From CAZWDO01 sp964632485 [NCBI: uncultured bacterium] (GTDB lineage: Bacteria; JAGOEH01), in NCBI GenBank assembly GCA_964632485.1, contig CAZWDO010000020.1, positions 15,403-32,110 on the forward strand: a DNA stretch of 16,708 nt, read 5' to 3'. Of the stretch, positions 7,976 through 15,247 are shown piece after piece. Positions within the stretch are counted from its first letter, which is position 1. Each line of letters opens with the position of its first letter. The notes under the pieces were generated by a model that was given only the letters and a program-made list of their open reading frames with translations, did not search any database and was not told the origin of the DNA. The position numbers and the translations under genes are program-made.

Positions 7976-9316
7976 TTACATAGATAGGATCAGGTGGCGA
8001 TCCATTAACGCCTGGACTGAATCCTGGGCTTTTTTTATGGTACGATAGGCTTGTTGATAGAGTTCGTTAAAGCTAAGATGGGTAATCGTTGCCACACCAT
8101 CGGCAACAGCCTGGCAGGCGATCGCGGCGGCTTCTGCGGGAAAGACAGGGAACTCATCCATTTTAGGGATGATATAATCCGGACGAATTCCGTTATGCCG
8201 GGCGTAATCGGCCAAAGATCGGGCGGCGGCGATGCACATGGTGTCGGTGATACGGCGGGCTTGAACATCGAGAACTCCGCGGAAGATCGCCGGGAATCCC
8301 AGTGAGTTATTTACCTGATTCGGGAAATCGGAACGTCCGGTGGCAACGATGAAAGCGCCCGCTTCGTGGGCTTCCCAGGGCCAAATTTCGGGAGTGGGAT
8401 TGGAGCAGGCAAAGACTATTGAGCGTTTAGCCATATCGGATATCCAGCTTTTCTGGATGATCCCGGGACCGGGTTGCGATAGGGCGATCAGGGCATCAGC
8501 GCCTTTGAGCGCGCTGGCAATATCCCCCCGCCATTGGCCAGAATTGGTGATTTCGCAGTATCGCCATTTGTAGGGATGTGTTTTTTGTAAATCGTCGCGG
8601 AATAAACCCAGAGGCCCTTTGGTATCAAACAGAATCAAATTGCCGGGAACTGCTCCTCCTGCAATCAGCAGGCGGGCAATAGCCAGGTTAGCGGCGCCTG
8701 CTCCCAGTAACACAATGCGGGCATCGGCTATCGATTTTTCTGCAAGTTCTAACGCATTGATCAGTCCGGCCAACGTCACCAGCGCTGTGCCCTGTTGATC
8801 ATCATGCCACACCGGAATAACAGCTTCGCGGGTCAAGCGATCGAGAACTTCAAAACATTTGGGTTGGGCGATATCTTCCAGATTAATACCGCCAAAAGTA
8901 GGTTGTATCCATTTAACAAATTGAATTATTTCCTCGGCTTTATGGCTTGATACACATAGGGGAATGGCGTCAACACCTCCTAAATATTTGAATATCAGCG
9001 CTTTGCCCTCCATGACGGGTAATCCCGCCTCGGGACCGATGTCTCCCAAACCCAACACTCGGCTGCCATCCGAAACGACCGCCACCATATTGGCTTTGTT
9101 GGTATAAGTGTTAACCAGGGCGGGATCGGCTTTTATCCGTAAACACGGGTCAGCCACACCCGGAGAATACCAGTAACTGAAATCATTCAGTTCATGGATT
9201 GCGCATTTAGCAGTTATCTGGATTTTTCCCTGGTAAAAACGATGCCGCTCTTCGGCAATTCGCGCCGGTTCTGCGGCCCGCTGGAGCCGCTCTTCCTGAT
9301 GTCCTCCCATGTTCAT
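7976..9316 (-). CDS. NAD(P)-dependent malic enzyme
   Basis: This 446-residue protein has the length of the short bacterial malic enzymes, without a phosphotransacetylase-like extension. It decarboxylates malate to pyruvate, reducing NAD(P)+. Visible motifs: YSPGVADPC with the likely catalytic Tyr50; MEGKALIFKYL with the likely catalytic Lys105; metal ligands in GGINLEDI (Glu147, Asp148) and HDDQQGTA (Asp173); dinucleotide motif LGAGAAN (204-210) followed by Asp231 at the end of the next strand; SNPTPEIWP (305-313); and GRSDFPNQVNNSLGFPAIFRG (327-347). All key residues are present. Asp231 is compatible with NAD+ use, but coenzyme choice should not be read from that alone. The ATG at 9316 overlaps the stop of the upstream HTH gene as ATGA, and no strong SD is visible, so translation is probably coupled. 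A second ATG at 9310 is possible. Confidence 0.95.
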   Translation of the reverse strand: MNMGGHQEERLQRAAEPARIAEERHRFYQGKIQITAKCAIHELNDFSYWYSPGVADPCLRIKADPALVNTYTNKANMVAVVSDGSRVLGLGDIGPEAGLPVMEGKALIFKYLGGVDAIPLCVSSHKAEEIIQFVKWIQPTFGGINLEDIAQPKCFEVLDRLTREAVIPVWHDDQQGTALVTLAGLINALELAEKSIADARIVLLGAGAANLAIARLLIAGGAVPGNLILFDTKGPLGLFRDDLQKTHPYKWRYCEITNSGQWRGDIASALKGADALIALSQPGPGIIQKSWISDMAKRSIVFACSNPTPEIWPWEAHEAGAFIVATGRSDFPNQVNNSLGFPAIFRGVLDVQARRITDTMCIAAARSLADYARHNGIRPDYIIPKMDEFPVFPAEAAAIACQAVADGVATITHLSFNELYQQAYRTIKKAQDSVQALMDRHLILSM

Positions 9317-9585
9317 TTCCGTCCGTTTCTTTTTCTTTTGCGCAGTCTTAAGTCCAGTAACCCTTCCAGACGGGATTCTAAAAAACGTTTTTTCCAGGTA
9401 CTGATACTTTCACGAGAAATTGACAATTCTTCTTCCATTTGTTTGACCGGCACCTGATCATACGAATATATAATGATCTTTGCGCGCCGTCTTAACCGTT
9501 CATTCGTTTCCGGATCAGATATCCAACTCATCAATTGCTCTCGCTCTTCTGGAGAAATTTTTTGGATTTTTAGTCGCTTGGCCAT
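9313..9585 (-). CDS. Small transposase-type helix-turn-helix protein
   Basis: This is a 90-residue, strongly basic protein. The ATG at 9585 has AAGGAG shortly upstream. The pattern ISPEEREQL, then LRRRAKIIIY (31-40), then EEELSISRESISTWKKRF (51-68) and LEGLLD (73-78) closely resembles the N-terminal HTH of IS630-type (Tc1/mariner-like) transposases. No DDE catalytic domain follows: the frame ends in a Lys/Arg-rich tail and the next gene is malic enzyme, with ATGA overlap. No other IS sequence is visible nearby. Two readings fit: a stand-alone DNA-binding protein derived from such a transposase, possibly regulating this two-gene operon, or a truncated transposase end. The clean SD, promoter and coupling favour the first. 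The regulatory role is inferred. Confidence 0.75.
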   Translation of the reverse strand: MAKRLKIQKISPEEREQLMSWISDPETNERLRRRAKIIIYSYDQVPVKQMEEELSISRESISTWKKRFLESRLEGLLDLRLRKRKRNGRK

Positions 9586-9599
9586 CCTCAGCTCCTTTT

Positions 9600-9638
9600 C
9601 TTGACTTCTAATATAATATCCAAAAGAGATTTGTCAAG
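9600..9638. promoter_or_regulatory. Inverted repeat around the HTH-malic enzyme promoter (possible operator)
   Basis: CTTGAC (9600-9605) and GTCAAG (9633-9638) form a perfect 6-bp inverted repeat 27 bases apart. The right arm overlaps the -35 and the left arm lies next to the transcript start of the HTH gene, where an autoregulatory protein could bind. This is a motif-based suggestion only. Confidence 0.35.
9610..9637 (-). promoter_or_regulatory. Sigma70-like promoter for the HTH-malic enzyme operon
   Basis: On the minus strand, TTGACA (9637-9632) is followed after 16 bases by TATATT (9615-9610). A run of A residues lies directly upstream of the -35 and could act as an UP element. The leader to ATG 9585 would be about 20 bases and contains the SD. 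Confidence 0.6.
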
Positions 9639-9709
9639 TTTTTTTTTTCAGTAAAAATTTATTGACTTTTTTTATTTTTTTTTTAAGTTTAAAACAAATG
9701 AGCGCTTAA

Positions 9710-9726
9710 AGGAGAATTGATCTCCT
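9710..9726 (+). promoter_or_regulatory. Small hairpin that covers a ribosome-binding sequence
   Basis: AGGAGA (9710-9715) pairs perfectly with TCTCCT (9721-9726) around the loop ATTGA. The left arm is an SD-like sequence (AAAGGAG, 9708-9714). The right arm could instead pair with GGAG at 9729-9732 (CTCC, three-base loop, GGAG), so two exclusive folds are possible ahead of the small ORF. Confidence 0.35.
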
Positions 9727-9743
9727 CCGGAGTCATTGTCATA

Positions 9744-9884
9744 ATGTTCCTTCAACCAATTCGATATTGGGTATTTCAGTTGCGCCTTCGCTGGTTCAGG
9801 AAGAGACGCGCATCATCGCATCCAGTTAATCTGGAAATCCCCGATGGGTGGCCAGCGTTCAGTTCGTTAACACTATTCGATTGA
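9744..9884 (+). CDS. Possible small basic, partly hydrophobic peptide (46 aa)
   Basis: ATG at 9744 opens 46 codons ending in TGA at 9882-9884. The TGA overlaps the SD (GAGGTGA) of the GGDEF-HEAT gene, whose TTG start is eight bases further on, so translation could be coupled. GGAG lies 11 bases before the ATG. An in-frame TTG at 9717, behind AAAGGAG, would add nine residues (LISSGVIVI), but its SD spacing is only two bases. The peptide has an aromatic/hydrophobic N-terminal part (MFLQPIRYWVFQ), a strongly basic patch (RLRWFRKRR, residues 14-22), then a neutral-to-acidic end (NLEIPDGWP, ending in LFD). Such a layout could sit at the membrane surface, but no family is recognised. It could be a leader peptide or a chance ORF. 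Confidence 0.4.
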   Translation: MFLQPIRYWVFQLRLRWFRKRRASSHPVNLEIPDGWPAFSSLTLFD

Positions 9885-9892
9885 GGTGAAAT

Positions 9893-11905
9893 TTGTTACC
9901 CCTTATTTTTTCGGAAGAGTTCAGGTATCATGAAGTTTTAAATGTGTTTAAAGGGCAGGCTCTGGAATTTTACGACAAATTGCCGGTTTCCGGTTTATCC
10001 GGGCCGGCAATGATTATCGGTTCGGCAGAATTTTTAACTTCTGTTGAAGGCATCTCTTTCAACGGCAACTTTTATCTGGTTTTGGTAGGGGAAGACGCAG
10101 ATGATCGAATCGATTGGGACAGTTTTATTTCTCCGCGTGAACTGACCCGGCGGTTACCACGGGTGGTTCGTCGCTGGCGAGAGCATTGCCAGTATTGGCA
10201 ATCGCTGAATCCGTTGTCTGGCCTGCCGGGGAATCTCATTATTGAGTGTTATATCAATGAAAATTTGCGTAATCATTCGATAAAAGCAGTGATGTATCTT
10301 GATTTGAATCATTTTAAAGCGTTCAACGATTATATGGGTTTTTTTATGGGAGATAAGGTAATTCAGGCCATGTCCCGGATTTTGAAAACGGTCGCTGACC
10401 GGTTTTCGGAATATGATCCTTTTATTGGTCATATTGGCGGTGACGATTTTATTTATATCAGCCGACATGAGCAGCCTGAAGTTGAAGGCCGGGCAATTCT
10501 GGAGGCATTTCAGCAGGTACTGGGCGAATTTTATTCACCGGAAGAGATGGCTCGTCGTTATATCATTCAAACTGATCGGCAGGGAGTGAGACGGCAGGTG
10601 CCGGTATTAGGGCTTGCAATTGCCATGATTGACAATCTCTCAAAATTTTCGCGGGTGGAATCACTCAGTGTATTTGCCGGAATTCTTAAGAAAGCTGCTA
10701 AAGCCCGGGCTCTGACCGTGAACCATAGTGTTATGGTCTCCGCTCGCGATTATCAAGCGGAAGGAGATTGCCTCACTGGGGAACAGATTCATTTCCCTCC
10801 TGCTATGTTGAAGGCCTGGCTGGAGGCTATGGGTGAATCGAATCAGATTGAGTTTATTGAATTGATTGAACAGTATGTGAGCAAACCCCATCCTCCGGCA
10901 ATTCGTAAAAGCGCGATTTATGGATTGGGACGATTGTTGCAGTTGGCGCCGAAAGAGTTGCGTTACCAGTATTTGCCTGTGTTCAGCAGTTGGACGGAGA
11001 ATGCTAATCCACATATCCGCATGCGGGCGGTGGAAGCCCTGGCCGGTCTGCAACTGAGTGAAGGCGTTGGCTGTTTACTGGCTCGCTTTCACGATAGAAA
11101 TCCCTATGTTATCGCCGCCGCTATCCGTTCAAGCGCTGAACTGCAACTCCCTAATGCGCTTGAACTGACTCTTGATCTGGTTGGCAACCGCCATCCGGCT
11201 ATCAGGGAAGCATTGATTTCTTATGCCGCGCAAATGGTGGACGGCCGTTTTAAGCCTCTGTTGCTCAGATTGCTGCGCCTGCGGAACGATAAGATCAAAT
11301 ACCAGCTAATGCATGCCTTACGGGCTTATGCGGACGCCATGTTTCTACCCGGGATTTTGTCTCTGATCCAGAAAAAGAAACCCATTTTTCTCGCTATTGC
11401 CGCATTGGAATTGCTCATCCACTGGCAGGAAATGAATGTTGAATTACCCCGTCGAACGCTGGTAAATTGGTTTTTAGATGCCTGGGATACCGCGGATGCT
11501 TCTTCAGATTGGGTGATCCGGTTTTTAAGTCTGGTGGAACGATTCCCTGAGTATTCACTCAATAAGGCGCTTATTGGCAAGTTCCATGATGTCAATCCCG
11601 CGCTTTATCCGGCGATCATTCAATATCTGGACCTTCACTATCAGGCGGAGGATTGGCCGTTTATTGGATCTTTATTGCTTAATAGCGTTCAGGGAGAATC
11701 TGTTACGCTTTCTTTGATCCAATATATAAAAAACCATCCCAATCGACAAGCCGTCGATTGGCTGCGGAATGAATTGAAAAGTGATGCTTCACTGATACGA
11801 TATCAAGCCGGACAGGCGCTGATCCGGTTTTTTCGTATGCCAATGACTGATGAATTAAACCCCATTGAATCCGCAAAAGTTATTATTAGCGGCGGAAAAG
11901 GATAA
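9893..11905 (+). CDS. GGDEF-domain protein with C-terminal HEAT-like repeats
   Basis: This 670-residue protein starts with TTG. GAGGTGA precedes the TTG closely, and an in-frame stop just upstream (TGA at 9887-9889) rules out an earlier start. Residues 1-95 are unrecognised. Residues about 105-285 are a GGDEF-type cyclase domain: NPLSGLPGN (106-114), YLDLNHFKAFND (135-146) with metal-binding Asp137, GDKVI, and GHIGGDDF (179-186), so the signature is GG-D-D-F. I see no RxxD inhibitory site five residues before it. Subfamilies with GHIGGDDF exist, so diguanylate cyclase activity is possible but unproven with Asp in place of the canonical Glu. From about 310 to 640, helical pairs such as AIRKSAIYGLGRLL, HIRMRAVEALAGL and NPYVIAAAIRSSAEL repeat every 30-40 residues, typical of HEAT repeats used in protein binding. 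It has no membrane segment. The next gene starts four bases after the stop. Confidence 0.85.
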   Translation: MLPLIFSEEFRYHEVLNVFKGQALEFYDKLPVSGLSGPAMIIGSAEFLTSVEGISFNGNFYLVLVGEDADDRIDWDSFISPRELTRRLPRVVRRWREHCQYWQSLNPLSGLPGNLIIECYINENLRNHSIKAVMYLDLNHFKAFNDYMGFFMGDKVIQAMSRILKTVADRFSEYDPFIGHIGGDDFIYISRHEQPEVEGRAILEAFQQVLGEFYSPEEMARRYIIQTDRQGVRRQVPVLGLAIAMIDNLSKFSRVESLSVFAGILKKAAKARALTVNHSVMVSARDYQAEGDCLTGEQIHFPPAMLKAWLEAMGESNQIEFIELIEQYVSKPHPPAIRKSAIYGLGRLLQLAPKELRYQYLPVFSSWTENANPHIRMRAVEALAGLQLSEGVGCLLARFHDRNPYVIAAAIRSSAELQLPNALELTLDLVGNRHPAIREALISYAAQMVDGRFKPLLLRLLRLRNDKIKYQLMHALRAYADAMFLPGILSLIQKKKPIFLAIAALELLIHWQEMNVELPRRTLVNWFLDAWDTADASSDWVIRFLSLVERFPEYSLNKALIGKFHDVNPALYPAIIQYLDLHYQAEDWPFIGSLLLNSVQGESVTLSLIQYIKNHPNRQAVDWLRNELKSDASLIRYQAGQALIRFFRMPMTDELNPIESAKVIISGGKG

Positions 11906-11909
11906 TGTA

Positions 11910-13187
11910 ATGGATTTTTTAACAAAAGTGAAAATATTTGAACCGATTTTACAGCATCGGGAACCCCTGCGCTCGACCGATCGGTTAATGCAGATTATTT
12001 TTGAGGAACGCGGTTTCATCGATTCATTATGGCTTCGGTTTTACCGACGTAAAAAAGTAATGCCGGCAAAAATAGCGGCGATATTTTATATTGCTTCAAG
12101 TGAAATTCTGTTTTTTGAGAGGAATATTCATGCCTTGACGATTAAACAAGCCCTTGACGCTGTCAGAGGTTGCCCCTGGTCATTCTGGGCGAAGCCGTTG
12201 CAGGCTTTTTGGGCTATGTTGATTACGCGACGCGAAGAATTTCTAAATGAGCGTAAGCTCAACTCGGATCAATTTATAGAGCTTTCATTTGATCCCTGGC
12301 TGGTTCAACGTTGGAAAGATCGTTATGGCCTCGAGCAAACCCGGGTATTGATCGAGTATTTTCAAAAAACGCCTTCGTTGCATTTGGTAGTGAATTTGGC
12401 ATTGATTTCCACAGAACAGTACTGCCAGGCTTTAGAAACTCGGGGAATCCGTTTTGAATCTCCTTTTCCTGCTTTGCCGATAGTCGTCATTGATGAAAAG
12501 GTGACAGTACGCTCTTTACCGGGTTATGCTGATGGATGGTTTTGGGTGCAGGATACACCGGCTTTTTTACTAACGAAGCTGATTGCGCCCGGATTTTATG
12601 AGCGGATTTTAGATGTGTGCGCTGTTCCCGGTGGAAAAAGTATGGCCTTGTCACTCTTTATTCGGGGGAATATTTGGGTGTTGAATGATCGATATTATAA
12701 GAAATTCCCCCGATTACGGGAGAATCTCGGCCGTCTGAAGAATTCGCTGTCTCAATTGACGATCAGTGATGGCCGGGTATCCTGTTTCAAAAACAGTTTT
12801 TCACTGGTTTTGCTGGATGCTCCTTGCAGCGCGCTGGGTATCATTCAAAAAATAGGGGATCTCCGGCGCGGTAAGACACCCGAAATGATGTGTGAATTGA
12901 TTGAATTGCAGTGCGCGTTACTGGAGGAAGCGGGGAGGATTGTCGCTCCCGATGGATTCCTTCTTTATTCTACATGCACCCTTGAACCGGAAGAAAACGA
13001 ACAGCAGATCGGCGGGTTTCTGCAGCGTCATCCTGATTTTCATGTCGTTTTTCCTGATTTGACTCTAAATCCCTGGCTGAAACCGTTTATCACGCCCCAG
13101 GGATATTTTTATTCGCTGCCGTTTATCCATCAGTTGAGTGGCGCTTTTGCCGCGCTGCTGCAACGCAAGCCGGGCGAATCCCGATGA
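11910..13187 (+). CDS. rsmB: RsmB-type 16S rRNA cytosine-5 methyltransferase
   Basis: This 425-residue protein uses ATG 11910, with AAAAGGA ending seven bases upstream; the frame extends 15 codons further, into the preceding gene, without support. RsmB methylates C967 of 16S rRNA with S-adenosylmethionine. Residues 1-140 are helical and fit the NusB-like N-terminal domain. The Rossmann core shows the SAM-binding loop DVCAVPGGK (235-243; the family usually has CAAPGGK), LLDAPCSALG (301-310) with Cys306, and LLYSTCTLEPEENE (351-364) with Cys356. These two cysteines match the pair required by Rsm m5C methyltransferases for release and nucleophilic attack. Length matches E. coli RsmB closely. It forms an operon with the GGDEF-HEAT gene (four bases between stop and ATG). 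The exact target base is inferred from the family; a related m5C target cannot be excluded. Confidence 0.87.
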   Translation: MDFLTKVKIFEPILQHREPLRSTDRLMQIIFEERGFIDSLWLRFYRRKKVMPAKIAAIFYIASSEILFFERNIHALTIKQALDAVRGCPWSFWAKPLQAFWAMLITRREEFLNERKLNSDQFIELSFDPWLVQRWKDRYGLEQTRVLIEYFQKTPSLHLVVNLALISTEQYCQALETRGIRFESPFPALPIVVIDEKVTVRSLPGYADGWFWVQDTPAFLLTKLIAPGFYERILDVCAVPGGKSMALSLFIRGNIWVLNDRYYKKFPRLRENLGRLKNSLSQLTISDGRVSCFKNSFSLVLLDAPCSALGIIQKIGDLRRGKTPEMMCELIELQCALLEEAGRIVAPDGFLLYSTCTLEPEENEQQIGGFLQRHPDFHVVFPDLTLNPWLKPFITPQGYFYSLPFIHQLSGAFAALLQRKPGESR

Positions 13188-13277
13188 TCACCCATATTTG
13201 AAAACGAGTTACTCATAAGGGATTGGTGGCTATAATCGGGTAAAATTGCTTTATTTTCAATCTTTATGAAAAAATTA

Positions 13278-13307
13278 TTGACAAAGCCAATGCTTTTTCA
13301 TTATATT
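13278..13307 (+). promoter_or_regulatory. Internal sigma70-like promoter before the ligase-like gene
   Basis: TTGACA (13278-13283), 18 bases, then TATATT (13302-13307). It lies within the extra codons of the longest possible frame, which argues against that upstream start. It would let the ligase-GH13-SppA part be transcribed separately from the methyltransferase. A second TATAAT occurs at 13231-13236 without a good -35. Confidence 0.45.
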
Positions 13308-13316
13308 AAGGGCACG

Positions 13317-13949
13317 ATGGAACGATTAATAAATTATTTAGACAGCGATCTTCTAGGTGAAATCACAATGTCAGATGATATGGTTTATCATATATTTGAA
13401 CCTACAGAAACTATGGTAGTGCTTCCTTATCATCGTTCAACGCTCAATCCAGTTTTTGCCGACCGGATTCTGGTCGATCGCATATCAGTGACGCGCTCTC
13501 TGGGGGGTGGCGACCCCTTTGTGATCCAGCCGGGGTTGATTGTCATTTCGTGCGTCAAATGGCTGGATGAGGGAATGCTCCCCCGTGAATGCTATTTCTT
13601 TTTTAACACCCTGATCAAGGAAAGCCTTGATTTTATGGGGCTACATTCACTTGAGTTCTCTTCCATTAATGAATTGAGCTTGGGCCCGCGGGTCATTTTG
13701 ACTTCCAGTCTGCGTTTTTTTTCCGGAGTAGTTTTTTATCAGGGACTTCTATTGGTCAATATTGATCATAATCAGCGGTACCTATATATTAATCATTATG
13801 CATCGAATAAATATAAAGCAAATTATGATCGGTTTGGAGATATTCGTCAGATGGGATATAATTTTGGGATTAGAGAGATTATTAACGCTTTGGATTATCA
13901 TTTTCAAGCTCCGGATTTAGTTGAAATGTACCAAGGCAATGAGAAATAG
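13317..13949 (+). CDS. Lipoate-protein-ligase-fold protein lacking the usual catalytic lysine
   Basis: It has 210 residues from ATG 13317 (AGGG four bases upstream). The longest frame starts at 13266 without an SD, and ATG 13368, with AGGTGA seven bases away, is a serious alternative (193 residues). The BPL/LplA/LipB pattern is visible: VTRSLGGGDPFVIQPGLIVIS (58-78) aligns with the RRxxGGGxVyHxxGnL ligand loop, and SINELSLGPRVILTS (116-130) followed by VVFYQGLLLVNID (138-150) aligns with IND-x-x-x-x-GrKisG and the hHGtLL strand. In ligases the Lys of GrK contacts the lipoyl-adenylate; here my alignment puts Arg125 there, and the first Arg of RRxxGGG is Thr. It may therefore be a non-canonical or inactive family member. 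No lipoyl-domain protein is adjacent. The gene is more AT-rich than its neighbours. The stop TAG overlaps the SD of the GH13 gene. Confidence 0.6.
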   Translation: MERLINYLDSDLLGEITMSDDMVYHIFEPTETMVVLPYHRSTLNPVFADRILVDRISVTRSLGGGDPFVIQPGLIVISCVKWLDEGMLPRECYFFFNTLIKESLDFMGLHSLEFSSINELSLGPRVILTSSLRFFSGVVFYQGLLLVNIDHNQRYLYINHYASNKYKANYDRFGDIRQMGYNFGIREIINALDYHFQAPDLVEMYQGNEK

Positions 13950-13957
13950 GAGGCGCT

Positions 13958-15247
13958 ATGTCTGTTTCGGTTATGTATGAGGTTTTTTTGCGCAATTATC
14001 CAAATCGGGGCAATCTCCGGTCGCTTGCGCATGATCTTAAGCGACTCAAGGAACTTGGTGTCGATTGTATTTGGTTGATGCCAATTACCTATGCCGGAAA
14101 AAATGGCCGTAAAGGGCTGTTTGGTTCACCCTATGCTTCCCGGGATTATCTGGTTATTGATCCTATGTATGGTTCGTTACAGGAGTTCACATTATTGGCG
14201 AATCGCTGTCATGATTTCGGAATGAAATTGATGGTCGATATTGTGTTTCATCACTGCGCACTGGACAGTTCATTGCTCAACAATCATGGAGACTGGATAT
14301 TAAAGGATGACGAGGGACGATTTACCCGCAAGATTGCCGATTGGAGCGATGTTTATGATCTGGATTTTCGTGTTGATGAACTTAGCGACTATCTTATTGA
14401 AGCGCTGAAAAAATGGGTGGAACGAGGCGTTGACGGGTTTCGCTGCGATGTTGCCCCCTTGATTCCACACTCATTTTGGCAAAAAGCACGGGAACAATTA
14501 AACGCAATCAATCCGGATTTGATCTGGTTGGCGGAATCGGTAGAGAAGAAATTTATTCAGCGTTGCCATAAAAAAGGCTGGTTATGCTCGGAAGACAAGG
14601 AACTTTATCCGGTGTTTGATTTGACCTATGATTATGATTTGTATGAGAACTGGCGCCAAGCGATCAAAGATCGTCAATTCCTGTTTTCATATTTAGATGA
14701 ATTGGAACGGCAGTGGGAGTGGCTGCCTCACCCGGCGGGAAAAATGCGCTTTCTGGAGAACCATGATCAGCTAAGAGCCGCGCATTTAATTGATGATTAT
14801 TGTCAAATGCAAAATTGGATCGCCTGGATGGCAAGTTTGCCGGGAGCATTTTTATTATATCAGGGACAGGAATTTGGGGCCTCGGAATCGATTTCGTTGT
14901 TTGATCCCCATATTACGCAATTTCCATCGGATGACAACGCGTTGAAGTATAACCGATTTTATCAAGATGTCATTACCTGGAAAAAACAGTTACCTCAAGC
15001 TGAAATACCGAGGCTGGGGCGAGATGAAGAAAAAGCAGTCGTTTGGCTGGCTTATTCGGATTCGGACAAAGAGTTTCTGGCTTTTTTTAATTTTTATAAT
15101 CAGTCTGGCAGCATTGTCATTCCCGCCGATTTGAGGGGACGGTACATGGACTGGTTCACTCGGGAACCCGTCGATTTAACGGAAGAAACTATGTCATTGT
15201 GTTCTGAACCAACGCTATTATGGCGTAGCAAGGGAGAAATTGTATGA
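13958..15247 (+). CDS. GH13 alpha-amylase-family glycoside hydrolase, cytoplasmic
   Basis: This is a 429-residue protein; AGGAGG (13948-13953) precedes ATG 13958. The GH13 barrel motifs occur in order: region I MVDIVFHHC (92-100, with His where Asn is usual in DxxxNH), region II GVDGFRCDVA (157-166) with nucleophile Asp164, region III IWLAESV (189-195) with acid/base Glu193, and region IV FLENHDQ (265-271) with His269-Asp270 as transition-state stabiliser. All three catalytic carboxylates are present. GSPYASRDYLVIDPMYGS (56-73) is the usual early barrel segment. A C-terminal beta domain covers about 350-425. No signal peptide is present, so it probably acts on intracellular maltooligosaccharides, glycogen fragments or a related alpha-glucan; the specificity is not readable. 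Its TGA overlaps the SppA ATG (ATGA), implying translational coupling. Confidence 0.92.
   Translation: MSVSVMYEVFLRNYPNRGNLRSLAHDLKRLKELGVDCIWLMPITYAGKNGRKGLFGSPYASRDYLVIDPMYGSLQEFTLLANRCHDFGMKLMVDIVFHHCALDSSLLNNHGDWILKDDEGRFTRKIADWSDVYDLDFRVDELSDYLIEALKKWVERGVDGFRCDVAPLIPHSFWQKAREQLNAINPDLIWLAESVEKKFIQRCHKKGWLCSEDKELYPVFDLTYDYDLYENWRQAIKDRQFLFSYLDELERQWEWLPHPAGKMRFLENHDQLRAAHLIDDYCQMQNWIAWMASLPGAFLLYQGQEFGASESISLFDPHITQFPSDDNALKYNRFYQDVITWKKQLPQAEIPRLGRDEEKAVVWLAYSDSDKEFLAFFNFYNQSGSIVIPADLRGRYMDWFTREPVDLTEETMSLCSEPTLLWRSKGEIV

Larger units (their letters stand above)
9586..9892. other. Divergent intergenic region with T-rich tract
   Basis: The left part holds the HTH promoter and inverted repeat. 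Bases 9639-9690 are very T-rich on the plus strand. A weak rightward promoter may lie at TTGACT (9662-9667) with TTTAAA (9688-9693), but its 20-base spacer is long. From about 9711 the composition changes to coding-like, and a probable small ORF (9744-9884) fills the rest. Confidence 0.6.

Noticed and set aside
6843-9609. A 14-base word (TTTTCTTGACTTCT) shared by 6843-6856 and 9596-9609
   Set aside because: At one site it forms a -35 region and at the other it covers the SD side of the HTH gene; in T-rich DNA this is probably chance.
9313-9660. An insertion sequence carrying the transposase-like HTH
   Set aside because: No DDE domain, terminal inverted repeats or TA duplication could be identified, and malic enzyme follows directly with a start/stop overlap.
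11865-11909. Upstream start for the RsmB-type gene
   Set aside because: It lies inside the GGDEF-HEAT gene without an SD, while ATG 11910 has a well-placed AAAAGGA.
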